Assembly (NCBI GenBank): GCA_017307375.1
Contig: JAFKFH010000004.1
Coordinates: 186,001-250,000 of the forward strand
Reading direction: 5' to 3'
DNA from: Alphaproteobacteria bacterium
Lineage (GTDB): Bacteria; Pseudomonadota; Alphaproteobacteria; Ferrovibrionales; Ferrovibrionaceae
DNA length: 64,000 bases
Shown here: in pieces, positions 8,128 to 17,338 of the stretch
How positions within the stretch are numbered: the stretch's first letter is position 1
How the letters are laid out: every line of letters begins with the position of its first letter
The notes under the pieces: generated by a model
The model's database searches: none
What the model saw: the letters and a program-made list of their open reading frames with translations, nothing else
What the model was told of the DNA's origin: nothing
Made by a program: the position numbers and the translations under genes

Positions 8128-9155
8128 CCGAATTCCGCCCGGATCCGTTCGATCGCCCGGCGCCGCAGCCGGCGCCCGAAGGCGGTGGCATGATCGGCCG
8201 CCGGCTGGTCCTGGCCCTGGTCGGTCTCGGTGCCGTCGCGGTGGCCGCGGCCGGCATCTGGTTTGCCTACGACCAGGGTGTCAAGCGCGGCGCCGGTGGC
8301 GGCCCGATGCTGATCAAGGCCGATAACGGCCCGGTCAAGACCGCGCCGGAAAACCCGGGTGGCATGCAGGTGCCGAACCAGGACAAGCAGGTTTTCGAAC
8401 GGCTGACCGGGCGTCAGATGGGGCAGGGCACCGCGACGGTGGAAAACCTGCTGCCGCCGCCCGAGCAGCCGGTACCCCAGCAGCCGCTGCCGGCCGACCC
8501 GGCGCCCGCCCAGGCCCCCGTCGCCCCCGCCGTGCCCGGTATCGTCGCCGCCCTGCCGCCGGCTACCCCGCAGGCCGCGCCGGCCACCCCAGCGGCCCCG
8601 GCCGCTGCTGCCCCTGCCGCACCCGCGACAGCGGCCAAGCCGGCTGCGAATGCCCCGGCCGCGACTGCACCGGCCGCGACTGCACCGGCCGCCGCGGCAC
8701 CGCCGGCCGTTGCCGCCGCCCCGCTGCAGCCGGTGACACCGGCCCCTGCCGCGCAATCCGCCCCCGTCCCCGCCCAGCAGCAGACCGCCGCGGCCGGTCC
8801 GCGCCAACTGACCGTGCCGACGACGCCGGCCCCGGCGGCCCCACCTGCGACGACGACCGCCGCCGCGACCCCGGCCCCCAAGGCCGCTGCCCCGGCCCCC
8901 GCTGCCGGCGGCAGCTGGCGCATCCAGCTGTCGTCGGTGCGCAGCGAAGCCGATGCCGACAAGGAGTGGCGCCGGTTGAAAGGCAAGCACCCCGATCCCC
9001 TGAGCCCGCTGTCGGCGCGCTACGTCCGTGTCGATCTCGGCGAGAAGGGCATCTGGTGGCGCGTCCAGGCCGGTCCGGTCGGCGACAAGCCGGCGGCCGA
9101 GGCGGCCTGCACGAAACTCAAGGCGCAAGGCCAAGGCTGTACCATTGTCCAGTAA
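8124..9155 (+). CDS. SPOR-domain membrane protein
   Basis: 343 residues. A short cytoplasmic part, one membrane helix (about 30-50, [20 protein letters not shown]), a long low-complexity linker of Ala/Pro/Thr (about 110-255, including a tandem 15-bp repeat at about 8655-8690), then a SPOR domain (about 260-343, [20 protein letters not shown] ... [20 protein letters not shown]). SPOR domains bind peptidoglycan stripped of stem peptides at the division site. The start overlaps the argS stop by 4 bp, and a SPOR gene between argS and nagZ is a conserved alphaproteobacterial arrangement. A role in septal wall turnover fits the neighbour nagZ. Confidence 0.9.
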   Translation: MTEFRPDPFDRPAPQPAPEGGGMIGRRLVLALVGLGAVAVAAAGIWFAYDQGVKRGAGGGPMLIKADNGPVKTAPENPGGMQVPNQDKQVFERLTGRQMGQGTATVENLLPPPEQPVPQQPLPADPAPAQAPVAPAVPGIVAALPPATPQAAPATPAAPAAAAPAAPATAAKPAANAPAATAPAATAPAAAAPPAVAAAPLQPVTPAPAAQSAPVPAQQQTAAAGPRQLTVPTTPAPAAPPATTTAAATPAPKAAAPAPAAGGSWRIQLSSVRSEADADKEWRRLKGKHPDPLSPLSARYVRVDLGEKGIWWRVQAGPVGDKPAAEAACTKLKAQGQGCTIVQ

Positions 9156-10170
9156 CGCGACCTGCGCTCCGGTCATCTTCGGCTGCGCCGGCAAGACGCT
9201 GACGGCGAACGAGCGCGCGCTGTTTGCCGCCACGCGGCCGCTCGGCTTCATCCTGTTCAAGCGCAATCTGGACCATCCGGCCCAGGTCGCCGCACTGGTT
9301 GCCGACTTGCGCGATGCGGCCGGCCGGAGCGATGCCCCGGTGCTGATCGACCAGGAGGGCGGGCGCGTCGCCCGGCTGGGGCCGCCGCACTGGCGCCGCC
9401 CGCCGCCGGCCGGCGCCTTCGCCGACCTGCACGCCCACGACGAGGCCCGCGGCCTCAACGCCGCCTGGCTCAACGCCCGCGCCATCGCTCATGACCTGCA
9501 CAGCCTCGGCATCGACGTCGACTGCGCCCCGGTGCTGGACCTGCTGCTGCCCGACGCCCATGACGTCATCGGCGACCGCGCCTATGGCGCCACCCCGGCG
9601 CGGGTGATCGCGCTGGGCCGGGCTGTCTGCGACGGGCTGCTGGCCGGCGGGGTGTTGCCGGTGATCAAGCACATGCCGGGGCACGGCCGGGCGCTGGCCG
9701 ACAGCCACCACGAACTGCCGGTCGTGCGGGCCAGCGAAGCGGAGCTGGAGGCGGATTTCGCCCCGTTCCGGGCCCTGGCCGACGCGCCGCTGGCGATGAC
9801 GGCCCATATCGTCTATCCGGCTTATGATCCCGATCGGCCGGCCTCGACCTCCGCCATCGTCATCGACCGGATCATCCGCGGTGCGATCGGCTTCGACGGC
9901 GTGCTGCTGTCCGATGACATCAACATGTCGGCGCTGCAGGGCTCGATCGCCGAGCGGGCGGTTGCCTGCCTGGCGGCGGGCTGCGACGTCGCGCTGCATT
10001 GCTCGGGCCGCCTCGACGAGATGCAGGCCGTTGCCGCCGCGCTGCCGCCGATGACCGCCGATGCCGCCCGGCGGCTCGACCGGGCCCTGGCGCAGCGGCG
10101 GGCACCCGGCCGGTTCGACCCGACCGGCTCGCTGGCGCGGCTCGATGCGATGCTGCAGATGGCGTCATGA
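9145..10170 (+). CDS. nagZ: Beta-N-acetylhexosaminidase NagZ
   Basis: Glycoside hydrolase family 3, cytoplasmic, removing GlcNAc from anhydro-muropeptides in peptidoglycan recycling. Motifs: VLIDQEGGRVARL, the substrate loop KHMPGHGRALADSHHELPVV with the general-acid His/Asp, and the nucleophile Asp in LLSDDINMSAL. I place the start at TTG 9145, inside the last codons of the SPOR gene, giving 341 residues, which is the normal size; the frame stays open further upstream but that part is only Arg-rich shadow sequence. A later start would cut into the conserved VIFGCAGKTL strand. Confidence 0.93.
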   Translation: MSSNATCAPVIFGCAGKTLTANERALFAATRPLGFILFKRNLDHPAQVAALVADLRDAAGRSDAPVLIDQEGGRVARLGPPHWRRPPPAGAFADLHAHDEARGLNAAWLNARAIAHDLHSLGIDVDCAPVLDLLLPDAHDVIGDRAYGATPARVIALGRAVCDGLLAGGVLPVIKHMPGHGRALADSHHELPVVRASEAELEADFAPFRALADAPLAMTAHIVYPAYDPDRPASTSAIVIDRIIRGAIGFDGVLLSDDINMSALQGSIAERAVACLAAGCDVALHCSGRLDEMQAVAAALPPMTADAARRLDRALAQRRAPGRFDPTGSLARLDAMLQMAS

Positions 10171-11006
10171 GCGATGTGACGTTCGAGGACGACCGGCCCA
10201 GGCCGGAAGGCGATGTCGCGCTGGTGGTCACGCTCGACGGCTTCGCCGGTCCGCTCGACCTGTTGCTGACCCTGGCCCGCGACCAGAAGGTCGACCTGCG
10301 CCAGATCTCGATCCTGGCTTTGGCCGAGCAGTATCTCGCCTATATCGCCGAGGCGCGCCGGCGCCGGCTCGAAGTCGCGGCCGACTATCTCGTCATGGCC
10401 GCCTGGCTCGCCTATCTGAAGTCGCGCCTGCTGCTGCCGCCGACCGAAAAGCCCGGCGAGGAGGAGCCGAGCGGCGAGGAACTGGCCGCGCGGCTCGCCT
10501 TCCAGCTGCGCCGGCTGGAAGCGATGCGCGAAGCCGCCGACAAGCTGATGGCGATGCACCGCTTGGGCCGCGACGTGTTCCCGCGCGGCATGCCCGAGGG
10601 CATCCGCGTCCTGCGCCGCGCCGCCTATCATTGCACGCTCTACGATCTGCTGAAGGCCTATGGCGACTTCCTGACCATGCGCGGCTCGACCGAGGCGCTG
10701 ACCATGAAGGTCGCCCGCCGCAAGATCGTGTCGGTCGAGGAAGCGCTGGTGCGGCTGTCGGCCATGCTGGGCCAGACGCTCGACTGGACGATGCTGCAGA
10801 CCTTCCTGCCGCCCGACCTGACCGACGCGTTCACCCAGCGCTCGGCGCTGGCCTCGACCTTCAACGCCACGCTCGAAATGGCCAAGCAGGGCAAGCTCGA
10901 ACTGCGCCAGACCCACACCTTCGGGCCGATCTTCCTGCGCAAGGCAGACCGGATCGAGCCCGCCATGATCGAACACTCCGACTTGAACGACGACGAAGCA
11001 TCATGA
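10167..11006 (+). CDS. scpA: Segregation and condensation protein A
   Basis: 279 residues from the ATG that overlaps the nagZ stop (ATGA). Signature ScpA N-terminal kleisin region FAGPLDLLLTLARDQKVDLR followed by ISILALAEQYLAYI and AADYLVMAAWLAYLKSRLLL, with the C-terminal winged helix near KIVSVEEALVRLS. ScpA bridges SMC heads and recruits ScpB in the condensin that organises the chromosome. ScpB follows with another 4-bp overlap. Confidence 0.96.
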   Translation: MSDVTFEDDRPRPEGDVALVVTLDGFAGPLDLLLTLARDQKVDLRQISILALAEQYLAYIAEARRRRLEVAADYLVMAAWLAYLKSRLLLPPTEKPGEEEPSGEELAARLAFQLRRLEAMREAADKLMAMHRLGRDVFPRGMPEGIRVLRRAAYHCTLYDLLKAYGDFLTMRGSTEALTMKVARRKIVSVEEALVRLSAMLGQTLDWTMLQTFLPPDLTDAFTQRSALASTFNATLEMAKQGKLELRQTHTFGPIFLRKADRIEPAMIEHSDLNDDEAS

Positions 11007-12070
11007 CCGATCTCCTGCCCGGCGCCGTCATCACCGATCCGCAGCATGTGCGCATGGCCGAGGCCCTGCTGTTTGCCGCCGCCGAGCCGCTCGACGAAGC
11101 CTCGATCCGCAAGCGCCTGCCCGACGACGTCGACGTCGTCGCGGTGCTGGCCGAACTGCAGGCCCAATACGCCGGGCGCGGCGTCGTGCTGGGGCGCGTC
11201 GCCGGGCGCTGGGCCTTCCATACCGCGCCGGACCTTACCTACCTGCTGGAAGATCACCGCCATATCCAGCGCAAGCTGTCGCGCGCGGCGATCGAGACGC
11301 TCGCCATCATCGCCTATCACCAGCCGGTGACCCGTGCCGAGATCGAGGAGATTCGCGGCGTGTCGCTGTCGAAGGGCACGCTGGACGTGCTGCTCGAAAC
11401 CAACTGGGTCCGGTTGCGCGGCCGCCGCCGGGCGCCGGGCCGGCCGGTCACCTATGGCACGGCCGACGAGTTCCTGATCCATTTCGGCCTGGAGGACCTG
11501 CGCAACCTGCCGGGCCTCGACGAACTGCGGGCCGCGGGCCTGCTGGAAGGCCGCCCCACCGGCCTCGGCATCTTCGCCGACCGCGAGCCCGAGGCGGTGG
11601 CCGAGGATCCGCTGGCCGAGGATGACGACGGCCGCGAATATCTCGACCCGTTGCCCGATCCCGAGGCCGATACGGCGCCGGAAGAAGCGGCGGCCGAGGA
11701 CGAGGAGGAAGGCATCAGCCGGCCCGATATCGATCCCTTGGTCGAAGACGAGGAACCGGCGGCGGCGGAGGCGGTTGAGGCTGACCCTGTCGACGCGGAA
11801 CTCGCGGCGGCGGAAGAAGTCGCCAGCCTGGAGACCGAGCCGATGCCCGTCACGGCGGAAGAAATTCCCGAGATCGAAGAAAAGCCCGAGCCGGAACCGG
11901 AGATCGAGCGCGAGCCCGATATCGACCCGCTGCCGGAACCCGACCGTGAAATCGATCCAAATCCGGCACCGACGCCCGAGATCGAGCCGGAGCCCGGGCC
12001 GATCGACCAGCCGCCCGAGGATGAGCAGCCTGGGGTCGATCAGAATGACAGGATCGATCCCAGCAGATAG
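11003..12070 (+). CDS. scpB: Segregation and condensation protein B with long acidic tail
   Basis: 355 residues. The first 190 or so are a normal ScpB with two winged helices (MAEALLFAAAEPLDEASIRK ... ETLAIIAYHQPVTRAEIEEI, then RGVSLSKGTLDVLLE). From about residue 195 a 160-residue tail begins that is almost all Glu, Asp, Pro and Ala, with recurring DIDPL/DPLP and EPEIE units; the family is normally about 180-240 residues. The tail runs into the convergent porin gene and the two coding regions overlap by 31 bp. In many alphaproteobacteria tatABC follows scpB; here it does not. Confidence 0.94.
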   Translation: MTDLLPGAVITDPQHVRMAEALLFAAAEPLDEASIRKRLPDDVDVVAVLAELQAQYAGRGVVLGRVAGRWAFHTAPDLTYLLEDHRHIQRKLSRAAIETLAIIAYHQPVTRAEIEEIRGVSLSKGTLDVLLETNWVRLRGRRRAPGRPVTYGTADEFLIHFGLEDLRNLPGLDELRAAGLLEGRPTGLGIFADREPEAVAEDPLAEDDDGREYLDPLPDPEADTAPEEAAAEDEEEGISRPDIDPLVEDEEPAAAEAVEADPVDAELAAAEEVASLETEPMPVTAEEIPEIEEKPEPEPEIEREPDIDPLPEPDREIDPNPAPTPEIEPEPGPIDQPPEDEQPGVDQNDRIDPSR

Positions 12071-13221
12071 GCCGTGCCGCGGTTCTGGTCGGCCGGGGCA
12101 TGGCTATAGCTGCGCCACTGGCCGGTCTCGATGCCGCCATTGACCAGGATGCCCGGACCGAGGCGATAGCCTGCACCCACCGAGACGCCCTGATAGCGGT
12201 CCTGGCCGAGCCTGGCGCCGGTATCGTCTCGGGCCTCGACGGCCGACGTGTAATAGCCGACGCCGATGCGCCAGCGTTCCCAGGCATAGGTCAGCCCGAC
12301 GTTCCAGTGATGCTGGCGCGAGGGCAGTGGATTGAACACCAGGCCTTTGGCGATGCCCGAATTGTCGGTCATGTAGCCGGCACCCAGTGTGAAGCCGGCA
12401 TAAGCGATCTGCGCGCCGATGTTCCAGGAGCGCCGGTTGGAGAACACGTTGTTGCCGGTGTTGGCCTCGAGCGTCGAGCCATACCAGCCGGCCGAGGCGA
12501 GGAAATCGATGCCGGCAAAGCCGATCGCATAGTTGGCCGCGATGCCCAGGCCATCCTTCTGCTCGCCGATCAGATTGTCCGGGTTGAAGGCGGTGCCGAT
12601 GCCGCAGACATTGGGCCCGGTCGGCGCGCCGACCGAACAGCTCTGCGGCGCATAGGACATGCCGACCTGGAGGCCGGCCAGACGTGGCGTGTAGTAGGCG
12701 ATCTTCTCGTATTTGAACGTGTCGATATAGGTCAGGTGCCCGCCGACCAGCTTTACCATGTTGGTGCTGGGTGCGGTCAGGCCGACGAAGTCGGGATAAT
12801 CCTGGCCGAAGCCGCGGCCTTCGACGTCGAACGGATTGGGCGCGGCGACATGCATCTGGAAGGCCGGGCCGCGCTGCTTGCCCAGCTCGAACCGACCGAT
12901 CGGCGTGTCGCCGAAGATGTAGGACCGGTCGATCTGGTCGCCTTGCGAGGCCTCGCCGCGCAACTGGACGCGGAAGCCGACCTTGATGCCGTTGTCGAGG
13001 CGGCCCAACCCCTCGAACTCGATGCGCGACTTGCGGAAGATGCCGTAGTTGCGGATATCCTCGCCGGGCTGGCCGACGCCGTCCTGCTCGGATTTGCCCG
13101 CCATGTAGCCCATGAAATAACCGCCGATCGACAGCTGGATCGGTTTCTCTGCCTGCGCGGTGGCAACACTCGGCAGCAAAGCGGCGACGGCCGCGCCGAC
13201 AAACCCCATCAATGCCCGCAT
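12040..13221 (-). CDS. Outer-membrane porin
   Basis: 393 residues: signal peptide (MRALMGFVGAAVAALLPSVATAQA), alternating beta-strand sequence with the general diffusion porin pattern (FEGLGRLDNGIKVGFRVQLR, RSYIFGDTPIGRFELGKQRG), a probable constriction-loop segment around the two cysteines (SCSVGAPTGPNVCG), and a terminal Phe that is the usual BAM recognition residue. It should form a channel for small hydrophilic solutes. The gene is convergent with scpB and overlaps it by 31 bp at the 3' end. Confidence 0.9.
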   Translation of the reverse strand: MRALMGFVGAAVAALLPSVATAQAEKPIQLSIGGYFMGYMAGKSEQDGVGQPGEDIRNYGIFRKSRIEFEGLGRLDNGIKVGFRVQLRGEASQGDQIDRSYIFGDTPIGRFELGKQRGPAFQMHVAAPNPFDVEGRGFGQDYPDFVGLTAPSTNMVKLVGGHLTYIDTFKYEKIAYYTPRLAGLQVGMSYAPQSCSVGAPTGPNVCGIGTAFNPDNLIGEQKDGLGIAANYAIGFAGIDFLASAGWYGSTLEANTGNNVFSNRRSWNIGAQIAYAGFTLGAGYMTDNSGIAKGLVFNPLPSRQHHWNVGLTYAWERWRIGVGYYTSAVEARDDTGARLGQDRYQGVSVGAGYRLGPGILVNGGIETGQWRSYSHAPADQNRGTAYLLGSILSF

Positions 13222-13266
13222 TGCTGTCCCCCCATGGATTGCAACCGGCCCTCGGTGCCGCCTTGG

Positions 13267-14325
13267 TCAGTTCCGCGGCGCCAGCGCGATCCTTAGTGCC
13301 ACGGTGTTTGGTGCCAGCAGAGAGGCCGACGTTGCGCTATCGAACGCGACTGTGATCGGACCGAGATCGGTCCCGCAATCGGCCGGCCCGGTAGCGGCCC
13401 CGGTGCAGCGCCTGAGATCGGCGGTGAAGACGTTGTCGCGACCGAGGGCGCCTTCCGCGGTGCTCCAGGTGGGCGAACCCTGGCCGTCGAAACCGAGAAC
13501 GATCAGCCGCAGTCCGCTGCCGGTCGTCTCGAGCAGATAGCCTGTGCCGCCGCCTGCGGCGTACCACAGGCCCGATCGCGGGCGGATCGGGGCGGCCAAC
13601 ATGTCGGGGGCGCCGGTGATGGCGGTGGGTAGGCAACGCCCGATCGACCCGCTGCCGCAGACCGTGCCATCGATCCAGGCGGCGCCGGTCAGATCAGCAT
13701 TCTGCAAGTTGGTGAAGTTGGTGCTGGCGGTACCGAGGCGGGCGCCGGTCAGGTTGGCGCCGCGCAGCACGGCACCGGAGAGATTGGCACCCAGCAGATT
13801 GGCGCGGACCATGTTCGCGCCTGTGAACCTGGTGTTCCGTGCCGTTGTTGCCGCCAGATTCGCATCGGTGAAATTGGCGCCGGTCAGGTCAGCCCGGTCG
13901 AACGAGGAACCCAGAAGATCCGCGCGAAGCCACACCGACATGGGGGCGTAGACATCGCTGAAGTCCGAACTCCAGGTGATGCTGTCGGTCAGCGTCGTCT
14001 GGGCCATCTCGGCACCCGTGAGCAATATGGGCAGCGTGGCTTTGCTCAGATCGGCACCGTTGAGATAGCTGTATCGCAGATCGGCCGCGAGGAACGAGGC
14101 CCCGGTCAGCTTGGCGCCGGTCAGATCCACGCCGGTCATGGCCGATTCCATCAGGTAGATCCCGGTCAGGTCGCGGCCGCGCAGATCCTTGCCGACTAGA
14201 ACGGAGCGCATGCAGTTGGCATGGGGCTGCACGGTTGCGACGGTGCATGCAGCCATGGCCGGGCCGGCCAAGCAGGTGCCGAGAGAGCCGATGAGCAACG
14301 AGATGGCAAAGACGACACGCTGCAT
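13267..14325 (-). CDS. Secreted pentapeptide-repeat protein with C-terminal WY-type domain
   Basis: 352 residues from the ATG at 14325, which has GGGGAG 9 bp upstream. A signal peptide (VVFAISLLIGSLGTCLAGPAMA) leads to two blocks of pentapeptide repeats, about 48-100 (DLRGRDLTGIYL, DLTGAKLTGASF) and about 140-205 (ADLTGANFTDANL, ANLSGAVLRGANL), expected to form a right-handed quadrilateral beta-helix. The last 115 residues are a different domain beginning SGLWYAAGGGTGYLLET, which resembles the two terminal domains of the metalloprotease at 25705-27684. Export is unusual for this repeat family, whose well-known members (MfpA, Qnr) are cytoplasmic. Function unknown. Confidence 0.8.
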   Translation of the reverse strand: MQRVVFAISLLIGSLGTCLAGPAMAACTVATVQPHANCMRSVLVGKDLRGRDLTGIYLMESAMTGVDLTGAKLTGASFLAADLRYSYLNGADLSKATLPILLTGAEMAQTTLTDSITWSSDFSDVYAPMSVWLRADLLGSSFDRADLTGANFTDANLAATTARNTRFTGANMVRANLLGANLSGAVLRGANLTGARLGTASTNFTNLQNADLTGAAWIDGTVCGSGSIGRCLPTAITGAPDMLAAPIRPRSGLWYAAGGGTGYLLETTGSGLRLIVLGFDGQGSPTWSTAEGALGRDNVFTADLRRCTGAATGPADCGTDLGPITVAFDSATSASLLAPNTVALRIALAPRN

Positions 14326-14423
14326 GACAAAGCACTCCCCAATGCTTGGTTGTCCTGGCAGCAAGGCTGGATCGCCTTTCGCCTTTCGTATGTGATCTCT
14401 ATCATGAATTGGACGGCAGTTGC

Positions 14424-14828
14424 CTAATCATCGCCGCGTTGCTGCACCAGGTTCATTGCGAAGCGGCCATTGCCGACCGACCAGTCCGAGTAGTCGTTCT
14501 CGTGGGTGAAGATGAAGACGTCGCGCGGGTTCACCCCGGCCGCCCGTTCGAGATTGGCTGCGATCCGGGCATAGAGGTCGCGCTTCATCGCATCCGACCG
14601 GCCGCGGCGCATGGTGATCTCGACGACAACAAGGTCGTCGGAGCGGCTGATGCCGTTGAAGCGGCGGTCGTAGAAGAAGTCGTCAGGCTCGTAACGGTTG
14701 ACCTGGTTGAACAATTCGTCCGCCGGCATGGCGATGGCTGCGATCAGCGCATCGTGAATGCCATGCACGATGGCCGAGGTGCGCTCCGGGCTGGTATCCC
14801 GGCGGACAGAGGTGCGGATGAACGGCAT
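14424..14828 (-). CDS. Tautomerase-family protein
   Basis: 134 residues beginning MPFIRTSVRRD, so Pro2 would become the N-terminal catalytic proline after Met removal. The rest fits the long tautomerase family (YEPDDFFYDRRFNGISRSDD ... VVVEITMRRGRSDAMKRDLY, VNPRDVFIFTHENDYSDWSV). Members are small cytosolic enzymes acting on enols or 2-oxo acids; the substrate is not predictable. It is divergent from a LysR gene with 107 bp between starts, the usual LysR-target layout. Confidence 0.88.
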   Translation of the reverse strand: MPFIRTSVRRDTSPERTSAIVHGIHDALIAAIAMPADELFNQVNRYEPDDFFYDRRFNGISRSDDLVVVEITMRRGRSDAMKRDLYARIAANLERAAGVNPRDVFIFTHENDYSDWSVGNGRFAMNLVQQRGDD

Positions 14829-14935
14829 TTTCCTGTTTCCTCGTCTTGAAAGGTGACGCGCAGGATGGCGCTGGCATGGCTCCAGGCGAAACGATAGTTT
14901 TGCGCCGTCATGTGAGCGGAAATCACGAGGAAGCC

Positions 14936-15841
14936 ATGCGCCGTCGCCTGCCGCCGCTCGGCGCGTTGCGCGCCTTCGAGGCCGCCGCCCGGCTGGGCGG
15001 CATGACCCGGGCGGCCGACGAACTCTGTGTCACCCACGGCGCGGTGAGCCGCCAGGTGAGGGGGCTGGAGGCCGAACTCGGCGTCGCCCTGTTCTGCGGG
15101 CCGAAGGGACGGCTGCGCCTGACGGCGGAGGGCGAGCGGCTGCAGGCCGTGCTGGTCGATGCCTTCGACCGGGTCGCGCGCGGCGTGGCCGATGTCAGTG
15201 CCCGGGCCGAGGGAGAATTGACCGTCTCCTGCCTGGGCAGTTTCGCCATGCGCTGGCTGATCCCGCGTCTGCCGCGCTTCCAGGCCGGCCACCCCCATGT
15301 CGAGGTAAGGCTGACCACCACCGATGTATCGAGCCCGTCGATGCCCGAAGGCATCGATCTTGCTATCCGCGTCGGCGGTCCAGCGTGGCCGCGTTCGGTC
15401 GCGGTCCGGCCGTTGTTTGCCGAACAGGCTGGCCCGGTGCTGGCTCCGGCGCTGGCCCGGGGACTCCAGCAGTGCCGGCCGGCCGATCTGGCCCGGCTGA
15501 CGCTGCTGCATACCGCGACGCGACCCGAATCCTGGGACGAATGGTTCGCGATCCGCGCGCTGGCCCGGCCGCTGGCCGCGGTGTCGCGGCAGTTCGAGCA
15601 TTTCTATTTCATGCAGGAGGCGGCCTTGGCCGGCCTGGGCGTCGCTGTCGGCTACTGGCATCTGGTGGCCGACGACGTCATGGCCGGGCGGCTGGTGGCG
15701 CCGTTCGGCTTCGACGCTTCGGGACGCCGCTATGTCGCGCTGATGTCGCAGCACGAGCGGCCGGCCGCACGATTGTTTGCGGACTGGCTGGCCGACGAGG
15801 TCGCGACCTTCGAGGCGGAAAGGCCGTTGCCTGCCGGGTAA
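14936..15841 (+). CDS. LysR-family regulator (GcvA-like)
   Basis: 301 residues from the ATG at 14936, which has GAGGAA 5 bp upstream; an earlier in-frame start exists but lacks conservation. N-terminal helix-turn-helix LGALRAFEAAARLGGMTRAA...VTHGAVSRQVRGLEAELG, and a LysR substrate-binding domain with the GcvA-type segments GELTVSCLGSFAMRWLIPRL and EGIDLAIRVGG. The divergent tautomerase and the following transaminase (84 bp downstream) are both candidate targets. Confidence 0.9.
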   Translation: MRRRLPPLGALRAFEAAARLGGMTRAADELCVTHGAVSRQVRGLEAELGVALFCGPKGRLRLTAEGERLQAVLVDAFDRVARGVADVSARAEGELTVSCLGSFAMRWLIPRLPRFQAGHPHVEVRLTTTDVSSPSMPEGIDLAIRVGGPAWPRSVAVRPLFAEQAGPVLAPALARGLQQCRPADLARLTLLHTATRPESWDEWFAIRALARPLAAVSRQFEHFYFMQEAALAGLGVAVGYWHLVADDVMAGRLVAPFGFDASGRRYVALMSQHERPAARLFADWLADEVATFEAERPLPAG

Positions 15842-15925
15842 GAATTGCTTTTAGAAAAAATAAAATGCAATATTGCCGCCGGGCCAGCAACGGGCCCCTT
15901 GTTCATATGGAAGGAGTGCCTGGCA

Positions 15926-17260
15926 ATGGCAGCGACGATCGAAGGCGGCAACCGCGACGCAAAGGCAGCGTTCTGGATGCCGTTCACGGCGAACCGGCAG
16001 TTCAAGCAGGCGCCAAAGGTGTTCGTCAGCGCCGATCGCATGCATTACCGGACCGATGACGGCCGCCAGGTGCTGGACGGCATGGCGGGATTGTGGTGCG
16101 TCAACGCCGGCCACAACCAGCGACCGATCGTCGAGGCGATCAAGGCCCAGGCCGACAAGCTCGACTTCGTCTCGTCGTTCTCGATGAGCCATCCCGGCGG
16201 CTTCGACGTCGCCAGCAAGATCGCCGCCCTGACCCCCGGCACGCTCGACCATGTCTTCTTCACCAATTCGGGCTCCGAGGCGGTCGATACCGCGCTGAAG
16301 ATCGCCCGTGCCTACCACCGCGTCCGCGGCGAGGTCGGCCGCACCCGCTTCATCGGCCGCGCCCGCGCCTATCACGGTGTCGGCTGGGGCGGGTTGTCGG
16401 TCGGCGGCATCGGCCGCCAACGCAAGGATTTCGTGCCGCTGCTGGCGGATGTGGCCCATCTGTCCGCCACCCATTCGCTGGAACATCAGGCCTTCACCCG
16501 GGGCCAGCCCGAATGGGGCGCGCATCTGGCCGACGAACTGCTGACCCAGATCCAGATCCACGACGCCTCGACGATCGCCGCCGTGATCGTCGAGCCGGTT
16601 GCCGGGTCGGGCGGCGTGCTGCCGCCGCCGAAGGGATATCTGGAGCGCCTGCGCGCGATCTGCGACCAGCACGGCATCCTGCTGATCTTCGACGAGGTCA
16701 TCACCGGCTTCGGCCGTCTCGGCACGCCGTTCGCGGCCGAGGCGCTGGGCGTCATCCCCGACCTGATCACCTGCGCCAAGGGCCTGACCAACGGTTCGGT
16801 GCCGATGGGGGCGGCGATCGCCAGCCAGAAGGTGTTCGACGCGTTCATGGGCCTGCCCGAAGGTGCGGTCGAGTTCATGCACGGCTACACCTATTCGGCC
16901 CATCCGCTGGCCTGTGCCGCCGCCGCGGCCACCATCGACGTCTACAAGGACCAGGGCCTGTTCGAGCGGGCGGGGCGGATCGCCCCGCTCTGGGAGGAGG
17001 CGGTGCATTCGCTGCGCGGCGCCGCGCCCGACGTGATCGACATCCGCAATCACGGTATCCTCGCCGCCATCGAACTGGCGCCGCGGGCCCCGGGCCAGCC
17101 GTCGCGTGCCGGGGCGGTGTCGCAGCACGCCTACGAGAATGGTGTGCTGGTGCGCCTGGCCGGCGATGCGCTGGTGCTGTCGCCCCCGCTGATCATCGAG
17201 GAGAGCCATATCGGCCAGATCGTCGATACCCTGGCCACGGCGCTGAAGGCGGTCGCCTGA
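15926..17260 (+). CDS. Omega-amino acid:pyruvate aminotransferase
   Basis: 444 residues from ATG 15926, with AAGGAG 10 bp upstream. Class III PLP-dependent aminotransferase: PLP-phosphate binding FFTNSGSEAVDTALKIARAY, Asp in LLIFDEVITGFGRLG, and Lys285 in CAKGLTNGSVPMGAA forming the Schiff base. The N terminus (FWMPFTANRQFKQAPKVFVS) matches the beta-alanine/omega-amino acid:pyruvate group. It would transfer amino groups from beta-alanine-like donors to pyruvate. It sits between a LysR gene upstream and a GntR gene downstream, so it is probably regulated by one of them. Confidence 0.92.
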   Translation: MAATIEGGNRDAKAAFWMPFTANRQFKQAPKVFVSADRMHYRTDDGRQVLDGMAGLWCVNAGHNQRPIVEAIKAQADKLDFVSSFSMSHPGGFDVASKIAALTPGTLDHVFFTNSGSEAVDTALKIARAYHRVRGEVGRTRFIGRARAYHGVGWGGLSVGGIGRQRKDFVPLLADVAHLSATHSLEHQAFTRGQPEWGAHLADELLTQIQIHDASTIAAVIVEPVAGSGGVLPPPKGYLERLRAICDQHGILLIFDEVITGFGRLGTPFAAEALGVIPDLITCAKGLTNGSVPMGAAIASQKVFDAFMGLPEGAVEFMHGYTYSAHPLACAAAAATIDVYKDQGLFERAGRIAPLWEEAVHSLRGAAPDVIDIRNHGILAAIELAPRAPGQPSRAGAVSQHAYENGVLVRLAGDALVLSPPLIIEESHIGQIVDTLATALKAVA

Positions 17261-17273
17261 AAAGCCTGCCTAT

Positions 17274-17313
17274 GTCCATCGCCGGGGCAAATGGAGTAGC
17301 CTCGGCGATGGAC
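17274..17313. promoter_or_regulatory. Long inverted repeat before the GntR gene
   Basis: Arms GTCCATCGCCGGGGC (17274-17288) and GCCTCGGCGATGGAC (17299-17313) pair over 15 positions with a single G-T wobble and a 10-nt loop. It could be a terminator for the transaminase, but no T-tract follows, only CGACTTTAG. It lies 25 bp before the GntR start, so an operator or a leader hairpin is equally possible. Confidence 0.6.
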
Positions 17314-17338
17314 CGACTTTAGGGGGCCTTTCCCAGCG

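Noticed and set aside
8655-8690. Tandem 15-bp repeat as a possible mobile or CRISPR-like repeat
   Set aside because: It lies inside the Ala/Pro linker of the SPOR gene and simply encodes repeated Pro-Ala-Ala-Thr-Ala.
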